From NCBI GenBank assembly GCA_031826515.1, contig CP134536.1, positions 3,416,501 to 3,480,500 of the forward strand: a stretch of DNA of 64,000 nt, read 5' to 3'. The DNA comes from Flavobacteriaceae bacterium HL-DH10. GTDB lineage: Bacteria; Bacteroidota; Bacteroidia; Flavobacteriales; Flavobacteriaceae. Made by a program: the position numbers and the translations under genes. Every line of letters starts with the position of its first letter. The first letter of the stretch is position 1. Positions 38,361 to 45,393 of this stretch are shown here, one piece after another. Below the pieces are notes generated by a model that was not told the DNA's origin, ran no database searches, and saw only the letters and a list, made by a program, of their open reading frames with translations.

Positions 38361-38397
38361 ACAAGAAAGGAGGGAAATATTTTTCCTCCTTTCTTGT
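38361..38397 (+). terminator. Long 17-bp hairpin after the nitronate monooxygenase gene (likely terminator)
   Basis: ACAAGAAAGGAGG (38361-38373) pairs perfectly with CCTCCTTTCTTGT (38385-38397). A GU pair and three AT pairs follow inside, leaving a three-base loop. Its position 30 bp after a stop supports termination, though no clean T tract follows. The right arm contains CCTCCTTTCT, which resembles the 16S rRNA 3' anti-Shine-Dalgarno end. Confidence 0.6.
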
Positions 38398-38606
38398 ATA
38401 GAAACGATAAACTTTAATATTCTAAATCCCTTTTATATAAAAGTAAAATGTTTCTACATTTTTAAAAAAAACATGCTTTATGTTTGTCAAATGTATGAAA
38501 ATCAGTTTTTTAATTTTTAAAATTCAGTTTTAAGTTATTAACAAATTTCATAATTACATTAAAATTAAAAGCCCTTTTTAAATTATAAAAAGCAAAGTTT
38601 TAAAGT

Positions 38607-38614
38607 TACTTTTG
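38607..38614 (+). promoter_or_regulatory. Candidate -7 box for the MATE gene, implying leaderless mRNA
   Basis: TACTTTTG is an exact TAnnTTTG match. Only four bases separate it from the ATG at 38619, so the transcript would begin at or next to the start codon. Confidence 0.5.
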
Positions 38615-38618
38615 CAAA

Positions 38619-39998
38619 ATGCAAATAACAGATTACACCAAAGAATTTAAGTACAATTGGAAACTAGCCGCACCAGTCATGTTGGGAATGTTGGGACATA
38701 CCTTTGTTAGTTTTGTTGATAATATTATGGTTGGTCAATTAGGGACAGCCGAACTTGCGGCAGTGTCTTTGGGTAATAGCTTTATGTTTATTGCGATGTC
38801 TTTAGGGATTGGTTTTTCTACAGCGATAACACCACTAATAGCAGAAGCAGATGCGGCTCAAAATTTTCTTAAAGGTAAATCGTTTTTCAAACACGGTTTG
38901 TTTTTATGTACTGTTTTAGGTGTGTTATTGTTTTTATTAGTGTTTTTTGCTAAGCCTATAATGTATTTAATGAAGCAGCCTGAAGAGGTTGTTGAATTGG
39001 CTATTCCTTATTTAGATTTGGTAGCTTTTTCGTTAATTCCTTTAATTGTTTTTCAAGGTTTTAAGCAGTTTAGCGATGGCTTGTCTATGACACGATATCC
39101 TATGTATGCTACTATTTTAGGAAACATTATAAATATAGTTTTAAATTATCTATTAATTTTTGGAAAGTTTGGGTTTCCTGAATTAGGTATTGTAGGAGCT
39201 GCTTATGGAACCTTAGCATCAAGAGTTATAATGGTTTGGTATTTATGGTTTTTGTTACAAAGTAAAGAAAAATCGAAAGCTTATGTTACTAATATTAAAT
39301 TTTTTGATTTAAATAAATTTAAGCTCAAAAAGCTGCTTAATTTAGGTGCGCCTAGCGCAATGCAAATGTTTTTTGAAGTAGCCATTTTTACAGCTGCTAT
39401 ATGGTTAAGCGGTTTGCTTGGTAAAAACCCACAAGCTGCAAATCAAATAGCTTTAAACTTATCGTCTATGACCTTTATGGTGGCTATGGGATTAAGTGTG
39501 GCATCAATGGTTAGAGTTGGAAATCAAAAAGGATTAAAAAATTATGTTGAGTTGAGGCGTATAGCCTTTTCTATTTTTCTTTTAGGTGTAATATTGGCGA
39601 CTTGTTTTGCTGTTTTGTTTTTTGTTTTTCATGATTATTTACCAAAAATATATGTAGATTTTGATGATGCTGAAAATTTAGCTGACAATACAGAAGTGAT
39701 AAGTATTGCGTCTAAATTGTTAATTGCAGCAGCTATTTTTCAAATTAGCGATAGTATACAAGTATTAGTTCTAGGGGCTTTACGGGGATTACAAGATGTT
39801 AAAATACCAACTGTGATAACTTTTATTTCTTATTGGCTTATTGGTTTTCCAATAAGTTGGTATTTGGGAAAAGAAGATGCTTACGGAAGTTTTGGTATTT
39901 GGTTAGGATTACTATCTGGTTTAACAACTGCCGCTATTTTATTGTATATTCGATTTAATTATTTGACTAAAAAGTTAATTTTGTCGAATATAAAATAA
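38619..39998 (+). CDS. MATE family efflux transporter
   Basis: The 459-residue inner-membrane protein has twelve predicted TM helices in two homologous halves. The N-lobe begins KLAAPVMLGMLGHTFVSFVD, with NIMVGQLGTAELAAVSLGNS, the classic MATE signature. The C-lobe has GAPSAMQMFFEVAIFTAAIW. MATE proteins export cationic drugs or metabolites using Na+ or H+ gradients; NorM-type drug/Na+ antiport is the closest group. The substrate is unknown. Preceded by a 287-bp AT-rich gap with a hairpin at its left end. Confidence 0.92.
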   Translation: MQITDYTKEFKYNWKLAAPVMLGMLGHTFVSFVDNIMVGQLGTAELAAVSLGNSFMFIAMSLGIGFSTAITPLIAEADAAQNFLKGKSFFKHGLFLCTVLGVLLFLLVFFAKPIMYLMKQPEEVVELAIPYLDLVAFSLIPLIVFQGFKQFSDGLSMTRYPMYATILGNIINIVLNYLLIFGKFGFPELGIVGAAYGTLASRVIMVWYLWFLLQSKEKSKAYVTNIKFFDLNKFKLKKLLNLGAPSAMQMFFEVAIFTAAIWLSGLLGKNPQAANQIALNLSSMTFMVAMGLSVASMVRVGNQKGLKNYVELRRIAFSIFLLGVILATCFAVLFFVFHDYLPKIYVDFDDAENLADNTEVISIASKLLIAAAIFQISDSIQVLVLGALRGLQDVKIPTVITFISYWLIGFPISWYLGKEDAYGSFGIWLGLLSGLTTAAILLYIRFNYLTKKLILSNIK

Positions 39999-40031
39999 CA
40001 CAGACTAAAAAGTTAATAATAAATACTAAAA

Positions 40032-40259
40032 ATGACACTTCCAAAATTTATATTAGGTGATAATACCGAATTTCCAAATGCAATTTTTGTTATACATACC
40101 GAATTTCCTAGATTTATTATAAATCTTGAAGACGATGAAGTTGAATGGTTTGAAGATTTTGATGATGAAGACCAAAAAGAGCTTGAAATAGAAACTGAAA
40201 ATGCTATAAAATTAGCTACAGATTTTTACGACAATGAAATAGCTAAATATGATGCATAA
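40032..40259 (+). CDS. Small acidic conserved protein of unknown function
   Basis: The 75-residue cytosolic protein begins MTLPKFILGDNTEFPNAIF and is very acidic after residue 33 (LEDDEVEWFEDFDDEDQKEL). No signal or TM segment is seen. It resembles small proteins that recur in flavobacteria; I do not know a function. It begins 34 bp after the MATE stop and may be in the same transcript. Confidence 0.6.
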   Translation: MTLPKFILGDNTEFPNAIFVIHTEFPRFIINLEDDEVEWFEDFDDEDQKELEIETENAIKLATDFYDNEIAKYDA

Positions 40260-40262
40260 ATT

Positions 40263-40414
40263 GCGTTAGGGATTATTCATTGGTTAATATTTTAAATTAA
40301 TGAAATCATGAATGCTTTGCATTTGTAGTGGAAATCCTTTTTTGAGAAACGATAAAAAAGATTAAAATGGAAAGCCCGCCCATCCTGTACCGATAGCTAT
40401 CTAGACAGGGTGGG
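40263..40414 (-). repeat. Degenerate dispersed repeat with palindromic core
   Basis: In reverse orientation to the 8648-8732 element, it begins GCGTTAGGGATT (40263-40274) and has AAAGCCCG at 40371-40378. The right part is a strong hairpin: CCCATCCTGT (40379-40388) pairs with ACAGGGTGGG (40405-40414) with one wobble, around a loop holding the palindrome GATAGCTATC (40392-40401). It directly precedes the PAP2 gene by 21 bp. Confidence 0.55.
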
Positions 40415-40435
40415 AAAGCCAAAAATAAATTATAT

Positions 40436-41005
40436 ATGATAGATGAGCTTTTAAAATACGATACTGAACTATTTTTATTTTTAAATAATTTAGGGTCTGA
40501 AACTTGGGATGGATTATGGTTAGCAATCACAGCAAAGTTAACATTTGTACCTTTATATGCTGTTTTATTATTTTTATTATATAAAAAATTCGGATTGAAA
40601 TCATTACTTATTTTTGTTGTGGTTATTGCGTTAATGATTACGTTTACCGACCAGATTACAAATGTTTTTAAGCGTGGTTTTCAGCGACCGAGACCTTGTG
40701 GTGAAACCGATTTAATAAATCAGATGCGGTTTATTGCTGTCCGCTGTGGTAAGTATGGTTTCTTTTCGGGGCATTCGTCTAATTCTATGGCAGCAGCTGT
40801 TTTTGCAGGTTTAATGCTAAAACCTTACTATAAAAACTTAATATTTATTTTATTATTCTGGAGTGCTATTGTGGCTTATAGTAGAATTTATGTTGGTGTA
40901 CACTATCCGTTAGATATTTTCTGTGGCCTAACTTTTGGAGCTATTTCTGGTTTTCTATTTTATAAATTGGGGACTTATTTAATAAAAAGATTTGTAAATA
41001 ATTAA
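40436..41005 (+). CDS. PAP2 superfamily membrane phosphatase
   Basis: This 189-residue inner-membrane protein has about five TM helices. The three phosphatase motifs are present: KRGFQRPRPCGE (KxxxxxxRP), GFFSGHSSNS (usually PSGH, here FSGH) and SRIYVGVHYPLDI (SRxxxxxHxxxD). Family members dephosphorylate undecaprenyl or phosphatidylglycerol phosphates, or other lipid phosphates. The substrate cannot be told here. Start ATG follows the repeat element. Confidence 0.88.
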   Translation: MIDELLKYDTELFLFLNNLGSETWDGLWLAITAKLTFVPLYAVLLFLLYKKFGLKSLLIFVVVIALMITFTDQITNVFKRGFQRPRPCGETDLINQMRFIAVRCGKYGFFSGHSSNSMAAAVFAGLMLKPYYKNLIFILLFWSAIVAYSRIYVGVHYPLDIFCGLTFGAISGFLFYKLGTYLIKRFVNN

Positions 41006-41366
41006 GCGATTACGTTTAGTGTCTTTTCAAGTATTGAAATAGTAATAGGTAACTAAAAATTCTCCATCAATTTGAATTTGAAATCTAAGTTCGTCTTTTT
41101 TTTTGATGCTTTGTGTTAGGCATATTAAAGATGAATGCAGGAACATGATAATTATTCGGAATAAGCATTAAATAAATAACATATGGAGTTGAGAAAAAGG
41201 AGATAGTTCCTAAATCCAATAAAAAAAGTATTTATTATATTGAGAACAGACGTGTCTATTTTTATGAAAATCCCAAATTAAAAAATTAATCGTACTAATA
41301 AAATAGTGTTATAAAGATTAAAATAAATGTTAGTCTAGTTCTAAATAATCGATACAGATTAATAAA
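41006..41366. other. Intergenic stretch with no gene recognised
   Basis: This 361-bp AT-rich gap between the PAP2 gene and the convergent DUF2911 gene shows no convincing coding or RNA signal. A short minus-strand reading (ending LRFQIQIDGEFLVTYYYFNT-stop near 41030) looks protein-like but has no start and no recognised family; it may be a relic. Confidence 0.4.
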
Positions 41367-41921
41367 TTATTTTAGTGGCACGGACACTTTTACGTCATCC
41401 CAAGCCATTGTTAAAAACAATTTATCAGTAGAATTATCAAATGCAATTGTGAATTGTTCAACAGTGTGGTCTAGCTTTTCAACAGGTACATCAATGCTTA
41501 AAACATCATAATTAGGATCCCACATGGGTTTCATTTCAGAATCTACACCCCAGGAATACTGCTTAGAATTAAAAATAACGGTCCAAACAGAGTCTTTAGG
41601 AACAGTCCATAATGTGTATTTTCCAGTAGCTAATCGTATGCCTGCGACTTCTAAAGGTTTATTGGTTTCAAAAGTAGTCGCTTCATTAGCACCAGTACGC
41701 CAAACTTGATTAAAAGGTACTAAAGCTCCAAATATGTCTCGTTCTTTTTTAGAAGGTCTATTGTAAAACACTTTTAGTTTTAAATCATTCAACTCAAATT
41801 TTACAGTGTCTTTAGGACTTAATCTATTTTCAAAAATATTTTCAACAAAGGTGGAATATAAAAATAAACCAAGTGCAATAATTGATAAAATGATTAAAAG
41901 GCGTTTTAAAAAGGTATTCAT
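41367..41921 (-). CDS. DUF2911 domain protein
   Basis: The 184-residue protein has an N-terminal TM/signal helix (about 8-24) and a beta-sandwich DUF2911 domain with the typical VFYNRPSKKERDIFGALVP, WRTGANEATTFET and GKYTLWTVPKDSVWTV. The family is common in Bacteroidetes, is exported or membrane-anchored, and has no known function. It is divergent from the ECF sigma operon, with 176 bp between them. Confidence 0.88.
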   Translation of the reverse strand: MNTFLKRLLIILSIIALGLFLYSTFVENIFENRLSPKDTVKFELNDLKLKVFYNRPSKKERDIFGALVPFNQVWRTGANEATTFETNKPLEVAGIRLATGKYTLWTVPKDSVWTVIFNSKQYSWGVDSEMKPMWDPNYDVLSIDVPVEKLDHTVEQFTIAFDNSTDKLFLTMAWDDVKVSVPLK

Positions 41922-42031
41922 AAAAAGAGTTTAATTAAGGTATAAAGATACTTTAAAATGTAATAATTAATAAAATTGAAACGTAGATTTCTTTAGTTTT
42001 GTTATGAGCCGCTAAAAAAATATTTTTTTTT

Positions 42032-42058
42032 GCAACACTACACTTTTTTTGTCGTCTT
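42032..42058 (+). promoter_or_regulatory. ECF-type promoter (GCAAC - 16 bp - CGTCTT) for the sigma operon
   Basis: GCAAC at 42032-42036 and CGTCTT at 42053-42058 are separated by a T-rich 16-bp spacer. This matches the -35 AAC / -10 CGTC logic of ECF sigma promoters. It lies 39 bp before the ATG of the ECF sigma gene, so autoregulation is likely. Confidence 0.6.
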
Positions 42059-42097
42059 TAATAATGAACTAACTTATAACCAAAAGTATAAACGAGT

Positions 42098-42646
42098 ATG
42101 TTTCAAGTTGACATTATTGAAAAATGTAAACAAAACAATCGAAAAGCACAAGTGCAGTTATACAACCAGTACTGCGACGGTATGTATGTTGTTGCAAAAC
42201 GGTTTTTAAAAAATACTCATGATGCAGAAGATGTGGTGCAAGAAGCCTTTATAAAGGCTTTTACAAAACTACATCAATACAAAGCAGAAGTAACTTTTGG
42301 AGCTTGGTTAAAACGTATTGTTGTTAATAAAAGTATCGATTTTTTAAAATCTAAAAAACAGCTTATTGAGCTGGAAGAGGTGCACCTTAAAGTAATTGAT
42401 ATTGAAAGTGATGACAAATGGTTAGTAGATGATGCTATTACAATTAATGAAGCGAAAAGTGCTATTGATAAATTACCAGAAAAATATCAATATGTAGTAA
42501 TGCTTTATTTGATTGAAGGGTATGATCATCAAGAAATTTCAGAAATATTAAATATTTCTGAAGTCGCATCACGAACTCAATTGTCTAGGGGAAAAACAAA
42601 ACTTCAAGAACTCTTAAAACTTAAAAAAAATGGCACAAGATATTAG
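42098..42646 (+). CDS. ECF-family RNA polymerase sigma factor
   Basis: The 182-residue protein has region 2 (LYNQYCDGMYVVAKRFLKN, then HDAEDVVQEAFIKAF) and region 4 (KLPEKYQYVVMLYLIEGYDH, ISEILNISEVASRTQLSRG), and no region 1.1 or 3. Its likely promoter, at 42032-42058, is of the ECF type, suggesting it activates its own operon. It overlaps the following TM protein gene by 17 bp, a translational-coupling arrangement expected for a sigma/anti-sigma pair. Confidence 0.92.
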   Translation: MFQVDIIEKCKQNNRKAQVQLYNQYCDGMYVVAKRFLKNTHDAEDVVQEAFIKAFTKLHQYKAEVTFGAWLKRIVVNKSIDFLKSKKQLIELEEVHLKVIDIESDDKWLVDDAITINEAKSAIDKLPEKYQYVVMLYLIEGYDHQEISEILNISEVASRTQLSRGKTKLQELLKLKKNGTRY

Positions 42647-43208
42647 AGATTTATTTAAAGATGATAAGGTAGCGTTTGAAACTATGCCAGAAAATCATCA
42701 AGACCGATTTCTAAAAAAATTAGATGAAGTTTTGCCAGTTGAACCTAAAAAGCATCATTTTAATTGGTTAGGGATAGCTGCTAGTGTTATCTTGTTTTTA
42801 GGACTGGGTTTTGGAGTGTATAGTTATTTTCAACCCAATATAGAAAACTCTTCAGTAGTAGTATCTACTCAAGCTATTAAAACAAAAACACTTGGTGATG
42901 TGTCTCCCGGGTTAAAAAAAGTTGAAGATTATTATTTAGCGAGTATAAATTTAGAGTTGTCTAAAATGAAATATACACCAGAAACCAAAGATGTTTTTGA
43001 TGGGTATTTGCTGCAGTTAAGAGAGTTAGATGAAGAGTATAAGCGGTTGTCGCTTGAATTAACAGAGTCTGGTCCAACAGAGTTAACCATTAATGCGTTA
43101 ATCGATAACTTAAAATTTCGTTTAAATCTTCTGTATCGTTTGCGATCACAATTAAAAGAATTTAATACTTCTGAAACTCATGTCGACGAAGTAGAACTAA
43201 TGAGTTAA
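42630..43208 (+). CDS. Putative membrane anti-sigma factor
   Basis: The 192-residue protein has an N-terminal cytosolic part of about 45 residues, one TM helix (WLGIAASVILFLGLGFGVYS) and a periplasmic helical domain. It begins within the sigma gene (17-bp overlap). The topology and position fit an anti-sigma factor that holds the ECF sigma at the membrane. No ZAS zinc motif is visible, so assignment rests on context. Confidence 0.7.
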   Translation: MAQDIRDLFKDDKVAFETMPENHQDRFLKKLDEVLPVEPKKHHFNWLGIAASVILFLGLGFGVYSYFQPNIENSSVVVSTQAIKTKTLGDVSPGLKKVEDYYLASINLELSKMKYTPETKDVFDGYLLQLRELDEEYKRLSLELTESGPTELTINALIDNLKFRLNLLYRLRSQLKEFNTSETHVDEVELMS

Positions 43209-43218
43209 AAATCAAAAA

Positions 43219-44658
43219 ATGAACAAATCAATTATAAAAGTCAAATTATTTATTTTAAGTTTTCTTATTGTAGGAAGTGTTTTTGCACAACAAAAGTTAA
43301 CTAAAATATCACAAACAATTAAGGTTAATAAAGATGTAACTATCGACTTAAACACGAGTCATACTAATATTATTTTCGATACTTGGAATAAAGGAACTAT
43401 TGAAATTGAAGCATATATAGAAGGTGAAGATTTAAGTAATGAAGAATTTGAAAGTGCTTTAAAAAAATGGGATGTAGATATTGACGCTTCTTTTGATAGT
43501 GTATCAATTTCAACAAAGTCTGATACTCATCATGTATGGCATTACAATTATACTCATGAAAATAATGATGTTGTACATGCTGTTTTAGATGAATTAAAAT
43601 TTGTAATGGCAGATTTACCTGAGATGCCAGAAATGCCTGAGCTTCCTGAAATGCCAGAAATGCCCAAGTTACCAGAATTGCCTGAAGGTGTTAATGATGT
43701 TCAATTTGATTATGAGGCTTATCAAAAAGATGGAGAGAAATATTTGGAAAAGTATACTCAAAAATTTGAATCTACTTTTGGCAAGGACTATGCTAAAAAA
43801 ATGGAAGCTTGGGGAGAAAAATTCGGAGAAGGATGGGGTGAAAAATATGCAGCACAAATGGAAGTCTGGGGAGAACGCTTTGCAGCACAAATGGAAAAGC
43901 GAGCTGAAAGAATTGAAAATGAAGTTCAGAGAGCAGATAAACAACGAGAGCTTGTAGAGAAAAGGAGAGAGCGTGTAGAAGTTGCACGCCAAGAACATGA
44001 AAAAGAAAGAGAAAAACTAGAAAGTAAACGTCGTGTTTTAGTTGAGAAAATGGTTAACCGTGAATCAGGTAATTCTAAAGTAAAAAAAACAATTAGAATC
44101 AAAATGCCTAAAGGTGCTAAGTTAAAAGTAAATGTGCGCCATGGCGAACTAGAGTTTACTTCTAATATAGATGATTTAAAAGCAGACTTATCATATACAA
44201 AATTTTCAGCATATAGCATTAATGGTAGTTCTACTTCCATTAATGCTTCATATTCACCAATTCATGTAAATCATTGGAATTTAGGTGAATTAAATTTAAA
44301 GTATGTTGAAGATGTTGATTTAGATCATGTAAATAACTTAATTTTAACCTCTAATTCATCAAACATTACTGTTGGAAACTTATTTGGTAATGCTATTATT
44401 GATGGGAGTATAGGTGATTTAAAGATTTTAAAAATTGACGATGTATTTACTAATCTAAATATTATCATTCAAAATAGTGATGTTGTTATTGCACTCCCAA
44501 AAGTTGATTATAATTTGCAATATAAAGGAACGCGTTCCCATTTTTATCACCCTAAAAAGGTTTCAAAGGAAAATGTGTCTTCATTTTCTAATAATATTTT
44601 AGATAGCAATAAAACAATTATTATAAATGCTAAGTATAGTAATGTAGAATTGAAATAA
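43219..44658 (+). CDS. Secreted effector-type protein: Pro/Met/Glu repeat, charged coiled coil, beta-helix-like domain (DUF4097-like)
   Basis: The 479-residue protein has a signal peptide (about 1-23), a beta domain typical of the DUF4097 start (VTIDLNTSHTNIIFDTWNKG), a repeat tract of MPE/LPE units (about 132-155), two related Trp-rich segments (AWGEKFGEGWGEKY / VWGERFAAQMEKRAER), a highly charged coiled coil (about 220-280) and a C-terminal beta-rich domain beginning KKTIRIKMPKGAKLKVNVRHG. It is third in the ECF sigma operon, 10 bp after the anti-sigma stop, so it is a likely regulated product or co-sensor. Its function is unknown. The repeats cause long spurious open frames on both strands. 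Confidence 0.75.
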   Translation: MNKSIIKVKLFILSFLIVGSVFAQQKLTKISQTIKVNKDVTIDLNTSHTNIIFDTWNKGTIEIEAYIEGEDLSNEEFESALKKWDVDIDASFDSVSISTKSDTHHVWHYNYTHENNDVVHAVLDELKFVMADLPEMPEMPELPEMPEMPKLPELPEGVNDVQFDYEAYQKDGEKYLEKYTQKFESTFGKDYAKKMEAWGEKFGEGWGEKYAAQMEVWGERFAAQMEKRAERIENEVQRADKQRELVEKRRERVEVARQEHEKEREKLESKRRVLVEKMVNRESGNSKVKKTIRIKMPKGAKLKVNVRHGELEFTSNIDDLKADLSYTKFSAYSINGSSTSINASYSPIHVNHWNLGELNLKYVEDVDLDHVNNLILTSNSSNITVGNLFGNAIIDGSIGDLKILKIDDVFTNLNIIIQNSDVVIALPKVDYNLQYKGTRSHFYHPKKVSKENVSSFSNNILDSNKTIIINAKYSNVELK

Positions 44659-44697
44659 TGTTTTCTGTTCGCTAATCCTTGAATTTATTTCAAATAA

Positions 44698-44721
44698 AAA
44701 AAACGCCTAAAAGGCGCTTTT
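44698..44721. terminator. Bidirectional terminator of the ECF operon and the OMP gene
   Basis: CGCCT (44704-44708) pairs with AGGCG (44712-44716) around AAA. An A run lies on the left and CTTTT on the right. It sits between the convergent stops at 44658 and 44751. Confidence 0.7.
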
Positions 44722-44750
44722 CTATTTTTAAAAATATGTTTTTATTAGGT

Positions 44751-45245
44751 TTAGAACATATAACGAATACCTAATGCAATATCAAAATCTAAATCATCAT
44801 TACCATAATAATCACCTCCAAAACCTATTTCTGGTCTAAAATCAAGAGATAATTGCAAAGGAATATTAAAATTATATTCAACACCAATATCTCCAGCGGC
44901 AAAAACAAATGTTTCGCTATCATCAATACCATCAGGAACTTTATCAAAGCTATAAGAAGCTAAACCTCCACCTACACCAGCGTACCAGTTGAAGTTGCCT
45001 TCTAAAACCCATACCCATTGGTATAAACCAGCAAGTTTAAAACCATCAAAATTATTCCCAGATCTAATACCTAAATCTAGCTCTAACCGGTTGTTTTCGC
45101 CTAATGCTTTCTGGTATGAAATTTCAGCGCCAAAGCCATCACTATCCCCTAATCGCAATCCAATAGCATTGTTAGCGATATCCTGAGCGCTTGATGTAAA
45201 TGCGAAACCAATTAAAGCAATCGATAATAAAAGTAATTTTTTCAT
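44751..45245 (-). CDS. Small outer-membrane beta-barrel protein
   Basis: The 164-residue protein has a signal peptide ending TSSAQD and a series of amphipathic strands (NNRLELDLGIRSG, WYAGVGGGLASYSF, LDFRPEIGFGGDYY), ending in the aromatic residue signature LGIRYMF. This suits an eight-stranded OmpX/OmpW-like barrel in the outer membrane. Its ligand is unknown. Confidence 0.78.
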   Translation of the reverse strand: MKKLLLLSIALIGFAFTSSAQDIANNAIGLRLGDSDGFGAEISYQKALGENNRLELDLGIRSGNNFDGFKLAGLYQWVWVLEGNFNWYAGVGGGLASYSFDKVPDGIDDSETFVFAAGDIGVEYNFNIPLQLSLDFRPEIGFGGDYYGNDDLDFDIALGIRYMF

Positions 45246-45366
45246 AAATTTTAAAGTTTTAAATTAATAGTATATACGGTCAATTTGTTAAAAAAGACCA
45301 TTTTTTTGTTCGGTGAATTATTTTACAAAAATAACGCCAAAAATGTAATTATATTTAACATCTCGT

Positions 45367-45374
45367 TAGTTTTG
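45367..45374 (+). promoter_or_regulatory. Candidate -7 box for the FAD/Fe-S oxidoreductase gene
   Basis: TAGTTTTG is an exact TAnnTTTG match, 19 bp before the ATG at 45394. Confidence 0.45.
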
Positions 45375-45393
45375 TAAACTTATTTATCAATAT

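Noticed and set aside
41006-41100. Minus-strand protein-like reading ending FQIQIDGEFLVTYYYFNT
   Set aside because: There is no start codon and no family is recognised; it is kept only as a possible relic in the gap note.
43669-44240. Several overlapping open frames on both strands inside the ECF-operon effector gene
   Set aside because: They arise from the repetitive Glu/Lys-rich coding sequence; only the 43219-44658 frame has a signal peptide and recognisable domains.
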